The notes beneath the pieces are model-generated. The model saw only the letters and a list, made by a program, of their open reading frames with translations. It did not search any database and was not told the DNA's origin. Both the position numbers and the translations under genes were made by a program. Of a DNA stretch of 64,000 bases, positions 1 through 10,104 are shown piece after piece. Each line of letters opens with the position of its first letter. Positions within the stretch are counted from its first letter, which is position 1. The stretch is from Bacteroidota bacterium (GTDB lineage Bacteria; Bacteroidota; Bacteroidia; Chitinophagales; Chitinophagaceae). The stretch is taken from NCBI GenBank assembly GCA_016868815.1, contig VGFQ01000009.1:21811-85810 (forward strand), given 5' to 3'.

Positions 1-319
1 CATAGCGCGCCACCGCATGCGGAACGGCCCGTACGCCCATTCCGGCATAGTCTTTCTTGAGCAGCATCTTGTCGTGGAACTCGAAGGGCTCCAAGTCCCA
101 GGTCTGCATTGGCTGGATGCCGAAATACAACAGGATGGCCTGCTTCACCCATTCGTGGACTTCCCATCCACCCTTGATGTCCGGAGATGCCACCCTGAGT
201 CGACCCTTGTCGACCTCCTCGATGACGGCCCGGACAGCCCCCGCATATTTTTCATCCTTCAGCAGCGATCGGTCTTGCCAGGCCGCTGCGATCTGATCCC
301 TGAGTTCCTGCATTGCCAT
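1..319 (-). CDS. dapD: 2,3,4,5-tetrahydropyridine-2,6-dicarboxylate N-succinyltransferase, N-terminal part (cut by window edge)
   Basis: Manual reverse-strand translation MAMQELRDQIAAAWQDRSLLKDEKYAGAVRAVIEEVDKGRLRVASPDIKGGWEVHEWVKQAILLYFGIQPMQ... resembles the DapD N-terminal domain; open to the window edge, so absent from the ORF track. Confidence 0.88.
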   Translation of the reverse strand, partial: MAMQELRDQIAAAWQDRSLLKDEKYAGAVRAVIEEVDKGRLRVASPDIKGGWEVHEWVKQAILLYFGIQPMQTWDLEPFEFHDKMLLKKDYAGMGVRAVPHAVARY

Positions 320-393
320 CCTTTTGCGCAAATCTAGGGCTTCGGCCCGGATGCCTGCACCGGCCTCAGAACCCTTTTGGCTATTTTCGCAGC

Positions 394-1398
394 GTGCCCC
401 GTTCCATCCTCCTTATACAGACCGCCTTCATAGGGGATGTTATCCTCGCCACCGCCATCGTCGAAAAGCTCCAGGCCACACATCCCGAGGATCAGATCGA
501 CTTCCTGGTCCGCAAGGGCAATGAAGGATTGCTGCAGGGCCATCCTTTTCTTCACGAAGTACTGGTCTGGGACAAATCGAAAGGGAAGATCCTGAACTTG
601 TTCTCGCTCCTTCGGATCATCCGTCGGCGGCGCTATGATGCCGTCATCAACGTCCAACGCTTTTTCGCCACCGGACTGCTCACCGCCTGCTCAGGGGCTC
701 TAATGACGATTGGTTTCGACCGGAACCCACTTTCTCTTTTCTTCTCCAGACGCGTCCCCCATGCTGCGGAGAAGGGAGGAGCCCCCCTTCATGAAGTGGA
801 CCGCAACCAACGTCTCCTCGCATTGCTGTCCGCTGGACCGCCCGCCCGGCCACGTCTTTATCCCACCCTGGCTGACTATGAAGCCATTCGTGCCTATCAG
901 TCGCAGCCATACCTCTGCATCGCACCTTCTTCCGTATGGTTCACCAAGCAGTATCCCGAAGAAAAATGGGTGTCATTGATCCGACAGGTGCCGGCCGACT
1001 GGAACATCCTGCTCCTGGCAGGTTCCTCAGAATGGACCCTCTGTGAGCGGATCCGGCAGGCTTCCGGAAAACCTGAGCGCATCCATAACCTTGCGGGCCG
1101 CCTGAGCCTGCTACAATCGGCCGCCGTACAGCAAGGTGCGCACATGAATTTCGTCAACGACTCAGCCCCCCTCCACCTCGCATCGGCCATGAACGCACCT
1201 GTCACCGCCATCTTTTGCTCGACCATCCCCGCCTTCGGCTATGGCCCGCTCTCGGATGACGCTGCGATCATCGAACACTCGGAGGGACTTGCCTGCCGGC
1301 CCTGTGGCATACACGGCAAAAAAGCTTGCCCCCACCGACATTTCAAATGTGCCTACGGCATACAAGATCAGCAACTGCTGCAGCGCCTGCCGACCTGA
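394..1398 (+). CDS. glycosyltransferase family 9 (heptosyltransferase-like)
   Basis: VPRSILLIQTAFIGDVILATAIVEKL...NDSAPLHLASAMNAPVTAIFCSTIPAFGYGPL is GT9/WaaF-like; GTG start at 394 preferred over the ATG at 313, which overlaps dapD. Confidence 0.85.
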   Translation: MPRSILLIQTAFIGDVILATAIVEKLQATHPEDQIDFLVRKGNEGLLQGHPFLHEVLVWDKSKGKILNLFSLLRIIRRRRYDAVINVQRFFATGLLTACSGALMTIGFDRNPLSLFFSRRVPHAAEKGGAPLHEVDRNQRLLALLSAGPPARPRLYPTLADYEAIRAYQSQPYLCIAPSSVWFTKQYPEEKWVSLIRQVPADWNILLLAGSSEWTLCERIRQASGKPERIHNLAGRLSLLQSAAVQQGAHMNFVNDSAPLHLASAMNAPVTAIFCSTIPAFGYGPLSDDAAIIEHSEGLACRPCGIHGKKACPHRHFKCAYGIQDQQLLQRLPT

Positions 1399-1437
1399 CC
1401 TCAAGCCTCCTCTCATTTTGCCTATTTTTGACAACAC

Positions 1438-2859
1438 ATGGACATCCAGTGCACACCCACCGAAGCAGCCCTCATCGCACAACTCGCCGCTGCCGCACAA
1501 GAGGCGCATGTAGAAGCCTGGCTCGTTGGTGGCTTTGTGCGCGATAAGCTGCTCGGTAGGCCCTGTGCAGACATGGACGTAGCCTGCCTGGGAGATGGCA
1601 TAGACCTCGCCCATCGCATGGCTGCCCGCTTCCGCCCCGCCCCCCATGTCTCCTTCTTCAAGAACTTCGGCACCGCCCATATTCACGTTGAGGGATACGA
1701 CATCGAATTCGTCGGAGCCCGTAAGGAAAGCTATCAGAGAGGATCCCGCAACCCGGAAGTCGTGCCTGGAACCCTGCAAGACGACCTCGAACGCCGCGAC
1801 TTTACCATCAACGCCCTCCACGTCGGCCTCAATCCATCCGATACCGGACAACTATTCGACCCCTTCCAGGGCCTGAAAGACCTCAACGAAGGCATCATCC
1901 GAACGCCGCTGTCGTCCGATACCGCCTTCTCTGACGACCCCCTCCGCATGCTGCGTGCCATCCGCTTCTCTGCACAGTTAGGCTTCAAAATCCACCCCGA
2001 GACATGGGAAGGCATCCTCCGGAACCGCGACCACATCCGCATCGTCTCGCAGGAACGCATCACCGAAGAACTTAACAAGATGCTCGCCTGCCCCAAGCCT
2101 TCCGTAGGCTTCGACATCCTCTACCGTACAGGACTCCTCTGCCTCGTCTTCCCGCAAATGACAGAGCTTGCAGGCGCAGAATACCGCGACGGCATGGGGC
2201 ATAAAGACAACCTATACCACACCCTGCAAGTACTCGACAACATCGCCCCACACACCGAAGACCTATGGCTCCGCTGGGCCGCCCTGCTGCACGACATCGG
2301 CAAGCCCGCCACCAAACGCTTCGAACCTGATACGGGCTGGACTTTCCACGGCCACGAGGTTGTCGGCGGACGAATGGTGCCCCGCATCTTCACCCAACTC
2401 AAACTGCCACAAGACCAGAAGATGCGTTTTGTGCGGAAGCTTGTAGAACTACATCTACGACCCATCAGCCTCACCAAAGAGAATATTACCGACTCCGCCA
2501 TCCGCCGCCTACTATTCGACGCCGGCGAAGACCTAGAAGCCCTCATGACCCTCTGTGAGGCCGACATCACCTCTAAAAACAAGGTTAAGGTCAAACGTTT
2601 CCTCTCCAACTTCGAGATGGTGCGCGACCGACTTCGTGCCGTGGAAGAAAAAGACCAACTCCGCAACTGGCAGCCGCCGGTGACAGGAGAAATGATCATG
2701 GAAACCTTCGGCCTGCCCCCCTCCAGGCCCGTCGGCGAAATCAAGACGGCCATCCGCGAAGCCATCCTCGATGGTATCATCCCAAACGAGAAACAGGCTG
2801 CCTGGGACTATATGCTGCAAAGGGCTGCCGAGATGGGACTCACACCTCTCCAAAACTGA
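1438..2859 (+). CDS. cca: CCA tRNA nucleotidyltransferase / poly(A) polymerase family with HD domain
   Basis: LVGGFVRDKLLGRPCADMDV nucleotidyltransferase motif, RRDFTINAL, and HDIGKP HD motif. Confidence 0.92.
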   Translation: MDIQCTPTEAALIAQLAAAAQEAHVEAWLVGGFVRDKLLGRPCADMDVACLGDGIDLAHRMAARFRPAPHVSFFKNFGTAHIHVEGYDIEFVGARKESYQRGSRNPEVVPGTLQDDLERRDFTINALHVGLNPSDTGQLFDPFQGLKDLNEGIIRTPLSSDTAFSDDPLRMLRAIRFSAQLGFKIHPETWEGILRNRDHIRIVSQERITEELNKMLACPKPSVGFDILYRTGLLCLVFPQMTELAGAEYRDGMGHKDNLYHTLQVLDNIAPHTEDLWLRWAALLHDIGKPATKRFEPDTGWTFHGHEVVGGRMVPRIFTQLKLPQDQKMRFVRKLVELHLRPISLTKENITDSAIRRLLFDAGEDLEALMTLCEADITSKNKVKVKRFLSNFEMVRDRLRAVEEKDQLRNWQPPVTGEMIMETFGLPPSRPVGEIKTAIREAILDGIIPNEKQAAWDYMLQRAAEMGLTPLQN

Positions 2860-2899
2860 GGCACCCCCGCCGCATTCGTAAAACATTGTACCTTCATAT

Positions 2900-3466
2900 A
2901 TGCCTGCTTATCGTTTCCGCATCTACTTTGAAGAGGATGAGAGCGTATACCGCGACATCGCCATACGCCACGACCAGACCTTCATACAACTGCACGAACA
3001 AATACTCAAAAGCTACGAGTTCGACAGCAAACACGCCGCGACCTTTTACCGAAGCAACGACCATTGGCATAAAGGACGCGAGATATCCCTCGAGCGATAC
3101 GACAAACCCTATCGGGCAGAACCCCTGCTGATGTCGGAGACCTCCATCGTCTCAGAAATCAACAACCCGAATCAGAAGTTCATCTACACCTACGATGTCA
3201 ATCGCAACTGGACCTTTTTGGTCGAACTGATCGCAATATCCAAAGAAGTGGCGTCAAACCTTAGCTATCCCGCCATCGTTCGTAAGGAAGGCATCGGCCC
3301 CAGCCAGTATGGCACCAAGAGCATCCTGGGCGATCGTTTCATGGACGTAGAAGAAAAATACGACCTCGCCGCTGCCAGCGAAGGGTTTGGAGAAGAGGGC
3401 CAGGAGGGAGAGTCCAAAGAGGCGGATGAAGGTAGCGAAGAGGCATCCTCCGAAGAAGAATTCTAG
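2900..3466 (+). CDS. plasmid pRiA4b ORF-3-like family protein with acidic C-terminal tail
   Basis: YRFRIYFEEDESVYRDIAIRHDQTFIQLHEQIL...FIYTYDVNRNWTFLVEL matches the pRiA4b ORF-3-like fold; tail EGQEGESKEADEGSEEASSEEEF. Confidence 0.7.
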   Translation: MPAYRFRIYFEEDESVYRDIAIRHDQTFIQLHEQILKSYEFDSKHAATFYRSNDHWHKGREISLERYDKPYRAEPLLMSETSIVSEINNPNQKFIYTYDVNRNWTFLVELIAISKEVASNLSYPAIVRKEGIGPSQYGTKSILGDRFMDVEEKYDLAAASEGFGEEGQEGESKEADEGSEEASSEEEF

Positions 3467-3468
3467 GC

Positions 3469-4395
3469 ATGGCTGCCGCCACCGAGAAGACGGTCATCAT
3501 CGTCGCAGGCCCTACCGCCGTCGGCAAGACAGCACTGGCCATCCAGCTGGCACAGCACTTTGACACGGAGATCCTCTCGGCCGACTCCCGCCAGTGCTAC
3601 CAGGAACTGTCCATCGGCGTCGCCAAGCCCTCGCTCCGGGAACAAGCCGGCATCCCCCATCACTTCATCGACTCGCATCGCGTGACAGACAAGGTCAATG
3701 TCGCCGTCTTCGAGTCCTATGCCATGTCCATCGCAGAAGATGTATGGAAACGCCACGACACACTCATCGTCTGTGGTGGGACAGGCCTCTACCTGCAGGC
3801 TTTCCTCCATGGAATCGACCCCATCCCCCCGGTACCACCCGCTATTCGCCTCGAAGTGGAAAGATTATGGAAAGAGGGAGGACAAACAGCCTTGGCAGCA
3901 GCTCTCCGGGAGGAAGACCCTCTCTACGCCGCCGATGGGGAGATGAGCAACCCGCACCGCATGCTGCGGGCATTGTCAGTGCTGCGTGCCACGGGCCATT
4001 CTATCCGGCACTTCCAGCATCATACACCAGCCGACAGGCCTTTCCGCCGCTGCTGGATCGGTCTAGAACTGCCCAGGGAGGCGCTCTATGCCCGCATCGA
4101 TGCCCGTGTAGATGCTATGATGCAACAAGGCTTACTGGAAGAAGTACAGTCCATGTGGCACCACCGGCACCTCAACGCATTGCAGACCGTTGGCTACAAA
4201 GAGCTGTTCCAACATTTGGAGGGATCGTCCACCCGCGAGGAAGCCATCGCTCATATCAAGAAGCATACCCGGCATTATGCCAAGCGGCAACTCACTTGGT
4301 TTCATTCGATTTCGGAGATACAGTGGTTTGAGCCCGGTAGTGAGGACGAGATTTTCTCTTATCTGAAGGCGTCCCTTGGCCCGCTCAGAACTTGA
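3469..4395 (+). CDS. miaA: tRNA dimethylallyltransferase
   Basis: VAGPTAVGKTALAIQLAQHFDTEILSADSRQCYQELSIGVAKPS and YAKRQLTWF motifs. Confidence 0.96.
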   Translation: MAAATEKTVIIVAGPTAVGKTALAIQLAQHFDTEILSADSRQCYQELSIGVAKPSLREQAGIPHHFIDSHRVTDKVNVAVFESYAMSIAEDVWKRHDTLIVCGGTGLYLQAFLHGIDPIPPVPPAIRLEVERLWKEGGQTALAAALREEDPLYAADGEMSNPHRMLRALSVLRATGHSIRHFQHHTPADRPFRRCWIGLELPREALYARIDARVDAMMQQGLLEEVQSMWHHRHLNALQTVGYKELFQHLEGSSTREEAIAHIKKHTRHYAKRQLTWFHSISEIQWFEPGSEDEIFSYLKASLGPLRT

Positions 4396-5920
4396 AACCT
4401 ATCGTCAGCAGTAACGTGCCCAGTCCACTGCGGAGATCTACCGGGGCAAAGAAGCCATTGTCGAGCTGATAAGGGTAGTAGCCATCCTTGCCTATCTGAT
4501 GGACATAGGTGACGTCAATGAATCTGCCCTTATCGCGATAACCAAAACCACCACTCAGGTTCATCCGGTTGCCGCTTAGGGCATTGCCCTCGTACGGGTT
4601 CCCATAATACGCCACACCGGCCCGTAGCATGAGGGTTTCAAACTTCAGTTCTCCGCCGACGCGTGCGTTGATGACCGACCCGAAACTTCCACTGACCGCT
4701 TTGTTCAGGTCGTTCAGATACGATCCTAGGTCGACAGCCGGGTCTGCACTGCTGAAGCTGGCACCGCCGTAGTTGAGGTATTCAAGGTCGACGCTGATGA
4801 AGCCCCGTTGCTTCGCTACATCAGCATCTTCTCTGAAGATATAGGCCAGGCCAGCCATCAGCCGGAGGGGATTGCTGAAGTTATAGGTGAACTCACCGTC
4901 CATGTCGTTGTTGAAATCTCGTGATGACTGGGTCTTGGTTCCTGTACCGAAATAGCCCTCGAGGTCGGTCGTCACAGTGCTGGCATAGCTGTCCTTCAGG
5001 TTGAAGAGCGTCGGTGTGTGGATGGCAAGTCCTAGCCGAAGGCTTTCGACGGGCCTGACAATGACGCCCAGCTTCAGGTTGATACCTGTGCCGGCGGTCG
5101 ACAGATAGTCTTCTACGGTAAAGTAGTTGAAATTATTTCTGGTGTTGGTCGTCGCATCTGCCTCTCGGTAGATGCTTTTTCTTTCGTATTGGAGGGTATT
5201 CCAGTTGACAGACCCTCCGAAAAAAATTTTATCGCCTACATTACCGCTCAAGCCCAGGCTGAACTCTGTTATGCCACCGCTCGTCTGTAAGGTTTGCTCC
5301 TGGTTGACGCCCGTACGGGGTGTTGCCAGCGACCTGTATCCTTTGACGATCCCGCCGGGCCCCATGACCGTGTCGATCAGATAGGTGTTGAATGCCAGGC
5401 TCGCGCCATAGGGGAAGGCGTTAGCGGCTCGGTTCGGGTCGCGCACGTTTTTGTTGATCAGCTCTTCCAGATATTTTTCTGAGTACGAACTCTGCGTATT
5501 GCGTCCTTTGACATAGAGTGATTGGTTGAAGTCGGCCACTCGATTGATGCCGACGCCGAAGGTGACATTTTTGGTACGTCCACTTCCATTCATCGGCAGG
5601 ATGAGTCCTGTCCCTCCCAGCCGGAAGCTGCTGCTGTTCTGGGAGGTGTTATTGCCGAGATATCCGGCTTTTTGTTTTCCGAATCCATAGGCAGGACTGA
5701 GCACGAATTCTCCCGTTTTATAGAGTCCGATGCCAGCCGGGTTGATGAACAGCGAACTCAGGTCGCCACCCAGGGCAACATTTGCTCCTCCCAGTGCCTG
5801 ATTGCGGGCGGTGCCGCTCATCGTCAGCCAGGAATACCGCAGAGCATCTGCTGGCTCCTGCGCCTGTACGGTGCTGGCAAGGATGGCTAGGAAATATAGC
5901 AATAACCGCATCCGCTTCAT
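4385..5920 (-). CDS. outer membrane transport protein, OMPP1/FadL-like beta-barrel
   Basis: Signal peptide; RNQALGGANVALGGDLSSLFINPAGIGLYKTGEFVLSPAYGF; barrel-like repeats; aromatic C-terminus. Confidence 0.8.
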   Translation of the reverse strand: MKRMRLLLYFLAILASTVQAQEPADALRYSWLTMSGTARNQALGGANVALGGDLSSLFINPAGIGLYKTGEFVLSPAYGFGKQKAGYLGNNTSQNSSSFRLGGTGLILPMNGSGRTKNVTFGVGINRVADFNQSLYVKGRNTQSSYSEKYLEELINKNVRDPNRAANAFPYGASLAFNTYLIDTVMGPGGIVKGYRSLATPRTGVNQEQTLQTSGGITEFSLGLSGNVGDKIFFGGSVNWNTLQYERKSIYREADATTNTRNNFNYFTVEDYLSTAGTGINLKLGVIVRPVESLRLGLAIHTPTLFNLKDSYASTVTTDLEGYFGTGTKTQSSRDFNNDMDGEFTYNFSNPLRLMAGLAYIFREDADVAKQRGFISVDLEYLNYGGASFSSADPAVDLGSYLNDLNKAVSGSFGSVINARVGGELKFETLMLRAGVAYYGNPYEGNALSGNRMNLSGGFGYRDKGRFIDVTYVHQIGKDGYYPYQLDNGFFAPVDLRSGLGTLLLTIGFKF

Positions 5921-5945
5921 CTGATCCGAAGGTTTGGTTCCTTAT

Positions 5946-5976
5946 GAAAAAGAGCAGCCCAGGGCAGCTCTTTTTT
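5946..5976 (-). terminator. putative rho-independent terminator downstream of the 6019..6927 lipoprotein gene
   Basis: Near-perfect inverted repeat aaaaagagcagcccagggcagctctttttt with flanking A/T tracts, between two minus-strand genes. Confidence 0.65.
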
Positions 5977-6018
5977 CATATGAATGTATGTCTGCAAGGA
6001 TTATATCCAGGCTAGAGC

Positions 6019-6927
6019 CTACTGGTCGCCACCACCACGGGGGAAACTACGAACCGGGGCGCTGCCGCCACTGGATCCCGAAGAGGATCCACCGCTTCTC
6101 TGCGGGATGTTCCGCATCTCACTGCCAGAGGAAGACGGCTCAAACGTCCGCACCGGGTTGGAGTTGCGATATCCTCCATTGTCTGTATTGTTATATCCAC
6201 CCCTAGGCCTTCCGCTCGGCTCTGTGTTGATATACCCGCCATTGCGGCTGCTGCCGCTACCCGACGGATTCCCAAACACCCGAATTCCTCGTCCTTGGCT
6301 GCTGCCTTGGGAGCCATTGTCGTAGCTGCCATAGGAACCCAGGTTGTAGATCCGGGGCCCGGTAGCACGCGGAGTCGTGGAAACCATCTTGGGGTTGTTG
6401 ATAATGACGACCGGTGAACCATAGTACTGTGGCATAAATGGGTTTCCCCACATAGAGCCCCATCCGAAGCCCATCCCGGGCCGATTGAGGCCACTTCCCC
6501 AGAACGGATCAAAATATGGATTCCATCCTCCCATCATAGGGCTCATCCAGGACATGCCAGAACCCATACCCATGAAAGGATTTCCCCACATTGAACCCAT
6601 CCCGAAGTTCCAACCCATGCCCGGACGCGACCAACGATTGAACAGGTATGGATTGTTCCAGGAAGGATTATTCCAATAGGAAAAATCATCGTCAAAGGCC
6701 GACCAGCGGTTACCTCCAGAAGATTTCATCCGAAGATATCGGTCGCTCAAATCGATATAGCCGTCATCTTCTCCATAGGAACGGTACCGGTCCTCCGAGG
6801 CAGTCGCATTCCGCTCCTGTCCGGGTGAAAAATACACATCATCCGGAGTGCTGCCGGTCTTGTACATGCTGGTACAGCTGGACAAAAGGACGATGGCTAA
6901 GGCCGAGAGTATGATTCGTGTCCTCAT
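6019..6927 (-). CDS. low-complexity Gly/Trp/Asn/Met-rich putative lipoprotein
   Basis: Lipobox ALAIVLLSSCTS; duplicated GSMWGNPFM motif; Ser/Gly-rich C-terminus. Confidence 0.75.
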   Translation of the reverse strand: MRTRIILSALAIVLLSSCTSMYKTGSTPDDVYFSPGQERNATASEDRYRSYGEDDGYIDLSDRYLRMKSSGGNRWSAFDDDFSYWNNPSWNNPYLFNRWSRPGMGWNFGMGSMWGNPFMGMGSGMSWMSPMMGGWNPYFDPFWGSGLNRPGMGFGWGSMWGNPFMPQYYGSPVVIINNPKMVSTTPRATGPRIYNLGSYGSYDNGSQGSSQGRGIRVFGNPSGSGSSRNGGYINTEPSGRPRGGYNNTDNGGYRNSNPVRTFEPSSSGSEMRNIPQRSGGSSSGSSGGSAPVRSFPRGGGDQ

Positions 6928-6961
6928 AACGGTGGGTTTCGCTGAATCTGCACTAAGTTAC

Positions 6962-6969
6962 TACTTTTG
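6962..6969 (+). promoter_or_regulatory. Bacteroidota-type -7 box (TACTTTTG) upstream of proS
   Basis: Matches TAnnTTTG; lies in the 5' end of ORF 6967..8541, supporting the internal proS start at 7063. Confidence 0.5.
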
Positions 6970-7062
6970 CCCTTCGTCAGAATATATTTGACGTACTTAT
7001 TTATAAGACAAACCGGACGCTCCGTCGGTAGCATTGCCACTGTTAAAATTCCCTTAAAAGAG

Positions 7063-8541
7063 ATGAGCAAGGAAATCACCCCCCGATCGAAAGACTATGC
7101 ACAGTGGTACAACGACCTCGTGCTCAAAGGCGGGCTGGCCGACTACTCCGCCGTCCGGGGATGCATGGTCATCAAACCCTATGGCTTCGCACTCTGGGAG
7201 AATATGAGAGATCGCATGGACCGCATGTTCAAAGATACCGGCCATGTCAACGCATACTTCCCACTCTTCGTGCCCCGCACTTTTCTCGAGAAGGAAGAAG
7301 GGCATGCCGAGGGCTTTGCCAAGGAATGCGCCGTTGTAACGCACTATCGCCTCAAAGTGGACCCTGCCAATAAGGGGAACCTCATGGTGGATCCTGACTC
7401 AAAGCTCGAAGAAGAACTGATCATCCGGCCGACGAGTGAGACCGTTATCTGGAATGCCTATCGCGATTGGATCCGCTCATACCGTGACCTGCCCCTCCTT
7501 ATCAACCAATGGGCCAATGTGGTGCGTTGGGAGATGCGTACCCGCCTCTTCCTGCGCACGACAGAATTCCTTTGGCAAGAAGGGCATACCGCCCATGCCA
7601 CCGCCGACGAGGCCGTCGAAGAAACCCGGCGCATGCTCGACGTTTATGCCGACTTCGTCGAGAACTGGATGGCCCTGCCCGTCGTCAAAGGCGCCAAGAC
7701 GGCCAATGAACGATTTGCCGGCGCCGTCGACACCTACTGCATCGAGGCCCTCATGCAAGACGGCAAAGCCTTGCAGGCAGGGACCTCCCATTTCCTGGGA
7801 CAGAACTTCTCAAAGGCCTTCGACGTGAAGTTCCTCACTCGTGAAAACCAGCTGGAGTATGTCTGGGCAACCTCCTGGGGTACTTCCACCCGGCTCATCG
7901 GAGCACTGGTCATGGCACATAGCGACGACAAAGGCCTCGTCCTGCCTCCTCGCATCGCGCCCTTACAAGTCGTTATCGTGCCCATACACAAAGGAGATGA
8001 GCAAAAAGCGCTCATAGACGAGCGCGTCCATCTCCTCATGGCAGAACTAAAAACCCTCGGCATCTCCGTCAAATACGACGACACCGACAATGCCCGCCCC
8101 GGCTGGAAGTTCGCAGAACATGAACTGAAAGGCGTACCGGTTCGCATCGCCATCGGCGTCAGGGATCTGCAGAATAATGTGGCAGAAGTCGCCCGCCGCG
8201 ACATCGGCAGTAAAGAGTCCGTTTCACTCGAAGGACTTGCCCTGCACATCCATCTGCTGCTGGAAGAGATCCAGCAGAACCTGCTGCAGCGAGCTCGCAC
8301 CTATCGGGATGCCCACATCACCCGTGTCGATACATGGGATGCGTTTAAAGAGGTGTTGGAGACGCAGGGAGGCTTCCTCTCCGCCCACTGGGATGGTACG
8401 CCGGAGACGGAAGAACGCATAAAAGAAGAAACCAAGGCCACCATCCGCTGTATCCCCCTCGACAACCCACCCGAGGAAGGCACCTGCATTTACAGTGGTA
8501 AGCCAAGCCGCGAGCGCGTACTCTTCGCCATCGCCTACTAA
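7063..8541 (+). CDS. proS: prolyl-tRNA synthetase, archaeal/eukaryotic-like type
   Basis: [46 protein letters not shown]...; [32 protein letters not shown]. Confidence 0.96.
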   Translation: MSKEITPRSKDYAQWYNDLVLKGGLADYSAVRGCMVIKPYGFALWENMRDRMDRMFKDTGHVNAYFPLFVPRTFLEKEEGHAEGFAKECAVVTHYRLKVDPANKGNLMVDPDSKLEEELIIRPTSETVIWNAYRDWIRSYRDLPLLINQWANVVRWEMRTRLFLRTTEFLWQEGHTAHATADEAVEETRRMLDVYADFVENWMALPVVKGAKTANERFAGAVDTYCIEALMQDGKALQAGTSHFLGQNFSKAFDVKFLTRENQLEYVWATSWGTSTRLIGALVMAHSDDKGLVLPPRIAPLQVVIVPIHKGDEQKALIDERVHLLMAELKTLGISVKYDDTDNARPGWKFAEHELKGVPVRIAIGVRDLQNNVAEVARRDIGSKESVSLEGLALHIHLLLEEIQQNLLQRARTYRDAHITRVDTWDAFKEVLETQGGFLSAHWDGTPETEERIKEETKATIRCIPLDNPPEEGTCIYSGKPSRERVLFAIAY

Positions 8542-9344
8542 ACGGGCTGGCCCCGCTGCACCAGATACCAAGCACAGGTCGTGATGAAGTCGCGCACCCA
8601 GGGCAGCCTCGCAACCCAACGGTACTGCTCCCGGGGGTTCCATCCAAACTTGTAGCGATAGATGGGGTTGATCAGAAAGAAGGTCCGCAACGAAATCCGG
8701 TAGCCGCTCTGCCGTGCCAGCCGTTCAAACCGGCGCGTCGACAGGCCGGTTGTCTTGATCTCCAGCAGCTCTGTCACCACGGCCTCCCTTTCACCAAACA
8801 AACGTAAGACGGACCGGTAGAGGGGTGCCGGCAGCAAATGGAACCAAGGCAGGACTGAAAGCAAGCGGTTGTCGCAGACCTGCTGGTGGCCGCCATGCGG
8901 CATACACCAAGGAGGAAATCCAAAGAACAAATGCCCTTGTGGCCGCAGGAAACGCTGCAGGTATGGAATGAAACGGGCCTGGTCGGGGATGTGCTCCACC
9001 ACGTCCTTTAGGATGATCAGGTCGAAGCGGCCGTTGTAGCTGTCCAAGGCTTCAGCATCGTATATGTTGCAGTTCACCAGCTCGGCGCGGCCCTTGGCCA
9101 TGAAGCTGGACAAGAGCTCCCGGGCATAGCCTGACTTGGTCGCATCCAGCTCGATGCCCACCACGTTGCAACCCCTCTCCAGGAAAGGCACCAGCACGCC
9201 GCCCTCTCCACATCCGATCTCCAAAATCTCCATATCCTGATGGATCTGCAGCGCCTGCTCAATGAAAGGCACCATGTAGTCCCGGGCATTGTCTACCTGC
9301 TGTTGGTAGCGGACACGAAAGTCGGTATGCTGGATCAGAGTCAT
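8538..9344 (-). CDS. class I SAM-dependent methyltransferase
   Basis: [30 protein letters not shown] ... [15 protein letters not shown]. Confidence 0.85.
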   Translation of the reverse strand: MTLIQHTDFRVRYQQQVDNARDYMVPFIEQALQIHQDMEILEIGCGEGGVLVPFLERGCNVVGIELDATKSGYARELLSSFMAKGRAELVNCNIYDAEALDSYNGRFDLIILKDVVEHIPDQARFIPYLQRFLRPQGHLFFGFPPWCMPHGGHQQVCDNRLLSVLPWFHLLPAPLYRSVLRLFGEREAVVTELLEIKTTGLSTRRFERLARQSGYRISLRTFFLINPIYRYKFGWNPREQYRWVARLPWVRDFITTCAWYLVQRGQPV

Positions 9345-9396
9345 CTAGGCTTGCTCAAAACCGGCAGGGTGACGGTATCTTCGTTAAAAGTACGGA

Positions 9397-10104
9397 TTGA
9401 CACTGGAACACTGGCAGCTGCCTTATGCGGAAGGACGGGTCTTGCTCATCGACAAACCATTGCGGTGGACCTCCTTCGACGCGGTAAAAAAAATCCGGAT
9501 CGCCACCCGGATCAGCAAGGTGGGGCATGCAGGCACTCTCGACCCGCTCGCTACGGGACTGCTCATCATCTGCACCGGACGCAAGACAAAGGAGATATCC
9601 TCCTATATGGCCCAGGAGAAAGAATATGAGGCCTGCTTCACCTTGGGATCCGTGACGTCTACCTACGATCTGGAGAGTACTCCCATAAATTATCAGTCGA
9701 TCGATCATCTCACGGAGTCTGATATCCGAAATACCTTGGCAGGCTTCCTCGGAGTGCAACTGCAAGTGCCGCCGGCCCATTCTGCCATCAAAAGGGAGGG
9801 AAGGCCCGCCTACCTAGATGCCAGAAAAGGCCGGGAGGTGGTTCTTGAGCCGCGACGGATAGAAATCCGAGAGCTGACCTTATTGCGGCTAGCGCTTCCG
9901 ATCGTGGAAGTAAAGGTTGTATGCACCACGGGTACATATATCCGAAGTCTGGCCAATGATGTCGGCCATCGACTGGGATGCGGAGCCCATCTTAGCACGC
10001 TCCGTCGGACGCGGATTGGGGAAATGCCCGTCTCGGGGGCTCTTTCTATTGATGCTTTCCTCACGCAACTCGAGCAGGAGAAGGTCTACCATCAGAAAGG
10101 ATAG
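9397..10104 (+). CDS. truB: tRNA pseudouridine(55) synthase (TTG start)
   Basis: LLIDKPLRWTSFDAVKKIR...KVGHAGTLDPLATGLLIICTGRKTK; GTYIRSLANDVGHRLGCGAHLSTLRRTRIG. Confidence 0.96.
   Translation: MTLEHWQLPYAEGRVLLIDKPLRWTSFDAVKKIRIATRISKVGHAGTLDPLATGLLIICTGRKTKEISSYMAQEKEYEACFTLGSVTSTYDLESTPINYQSIDHLTESDIRNTLAGFLGVQLQVPPAHSAIKREGRPAYLDARKGREVVLEPRRIEIRELTLLRLALPIVEVKVVCTTGTYIRSLANDVGHRLGCGAHLSTLRRTRIGEMPVSGALSIDAFLTQLEQEKVYHQKG

Noticed and set aside
17-337. 106-aa plus-strand ORF at the left edge
   Set aside because: Antisense to partial dapD, which is the convincing coding strand.
2121-2780. 219-aa minus-strand ORF, Ser/Arg-rich
   Set aside because: Antisense to cca; composition is typical of GC-rich shadow ORFs.
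3594-4331. 245-aa plus-strand ORF
   Set aside because: Alternate frame inside miaA, Pro/Arg/His-rich as expected for a shadow ORF.
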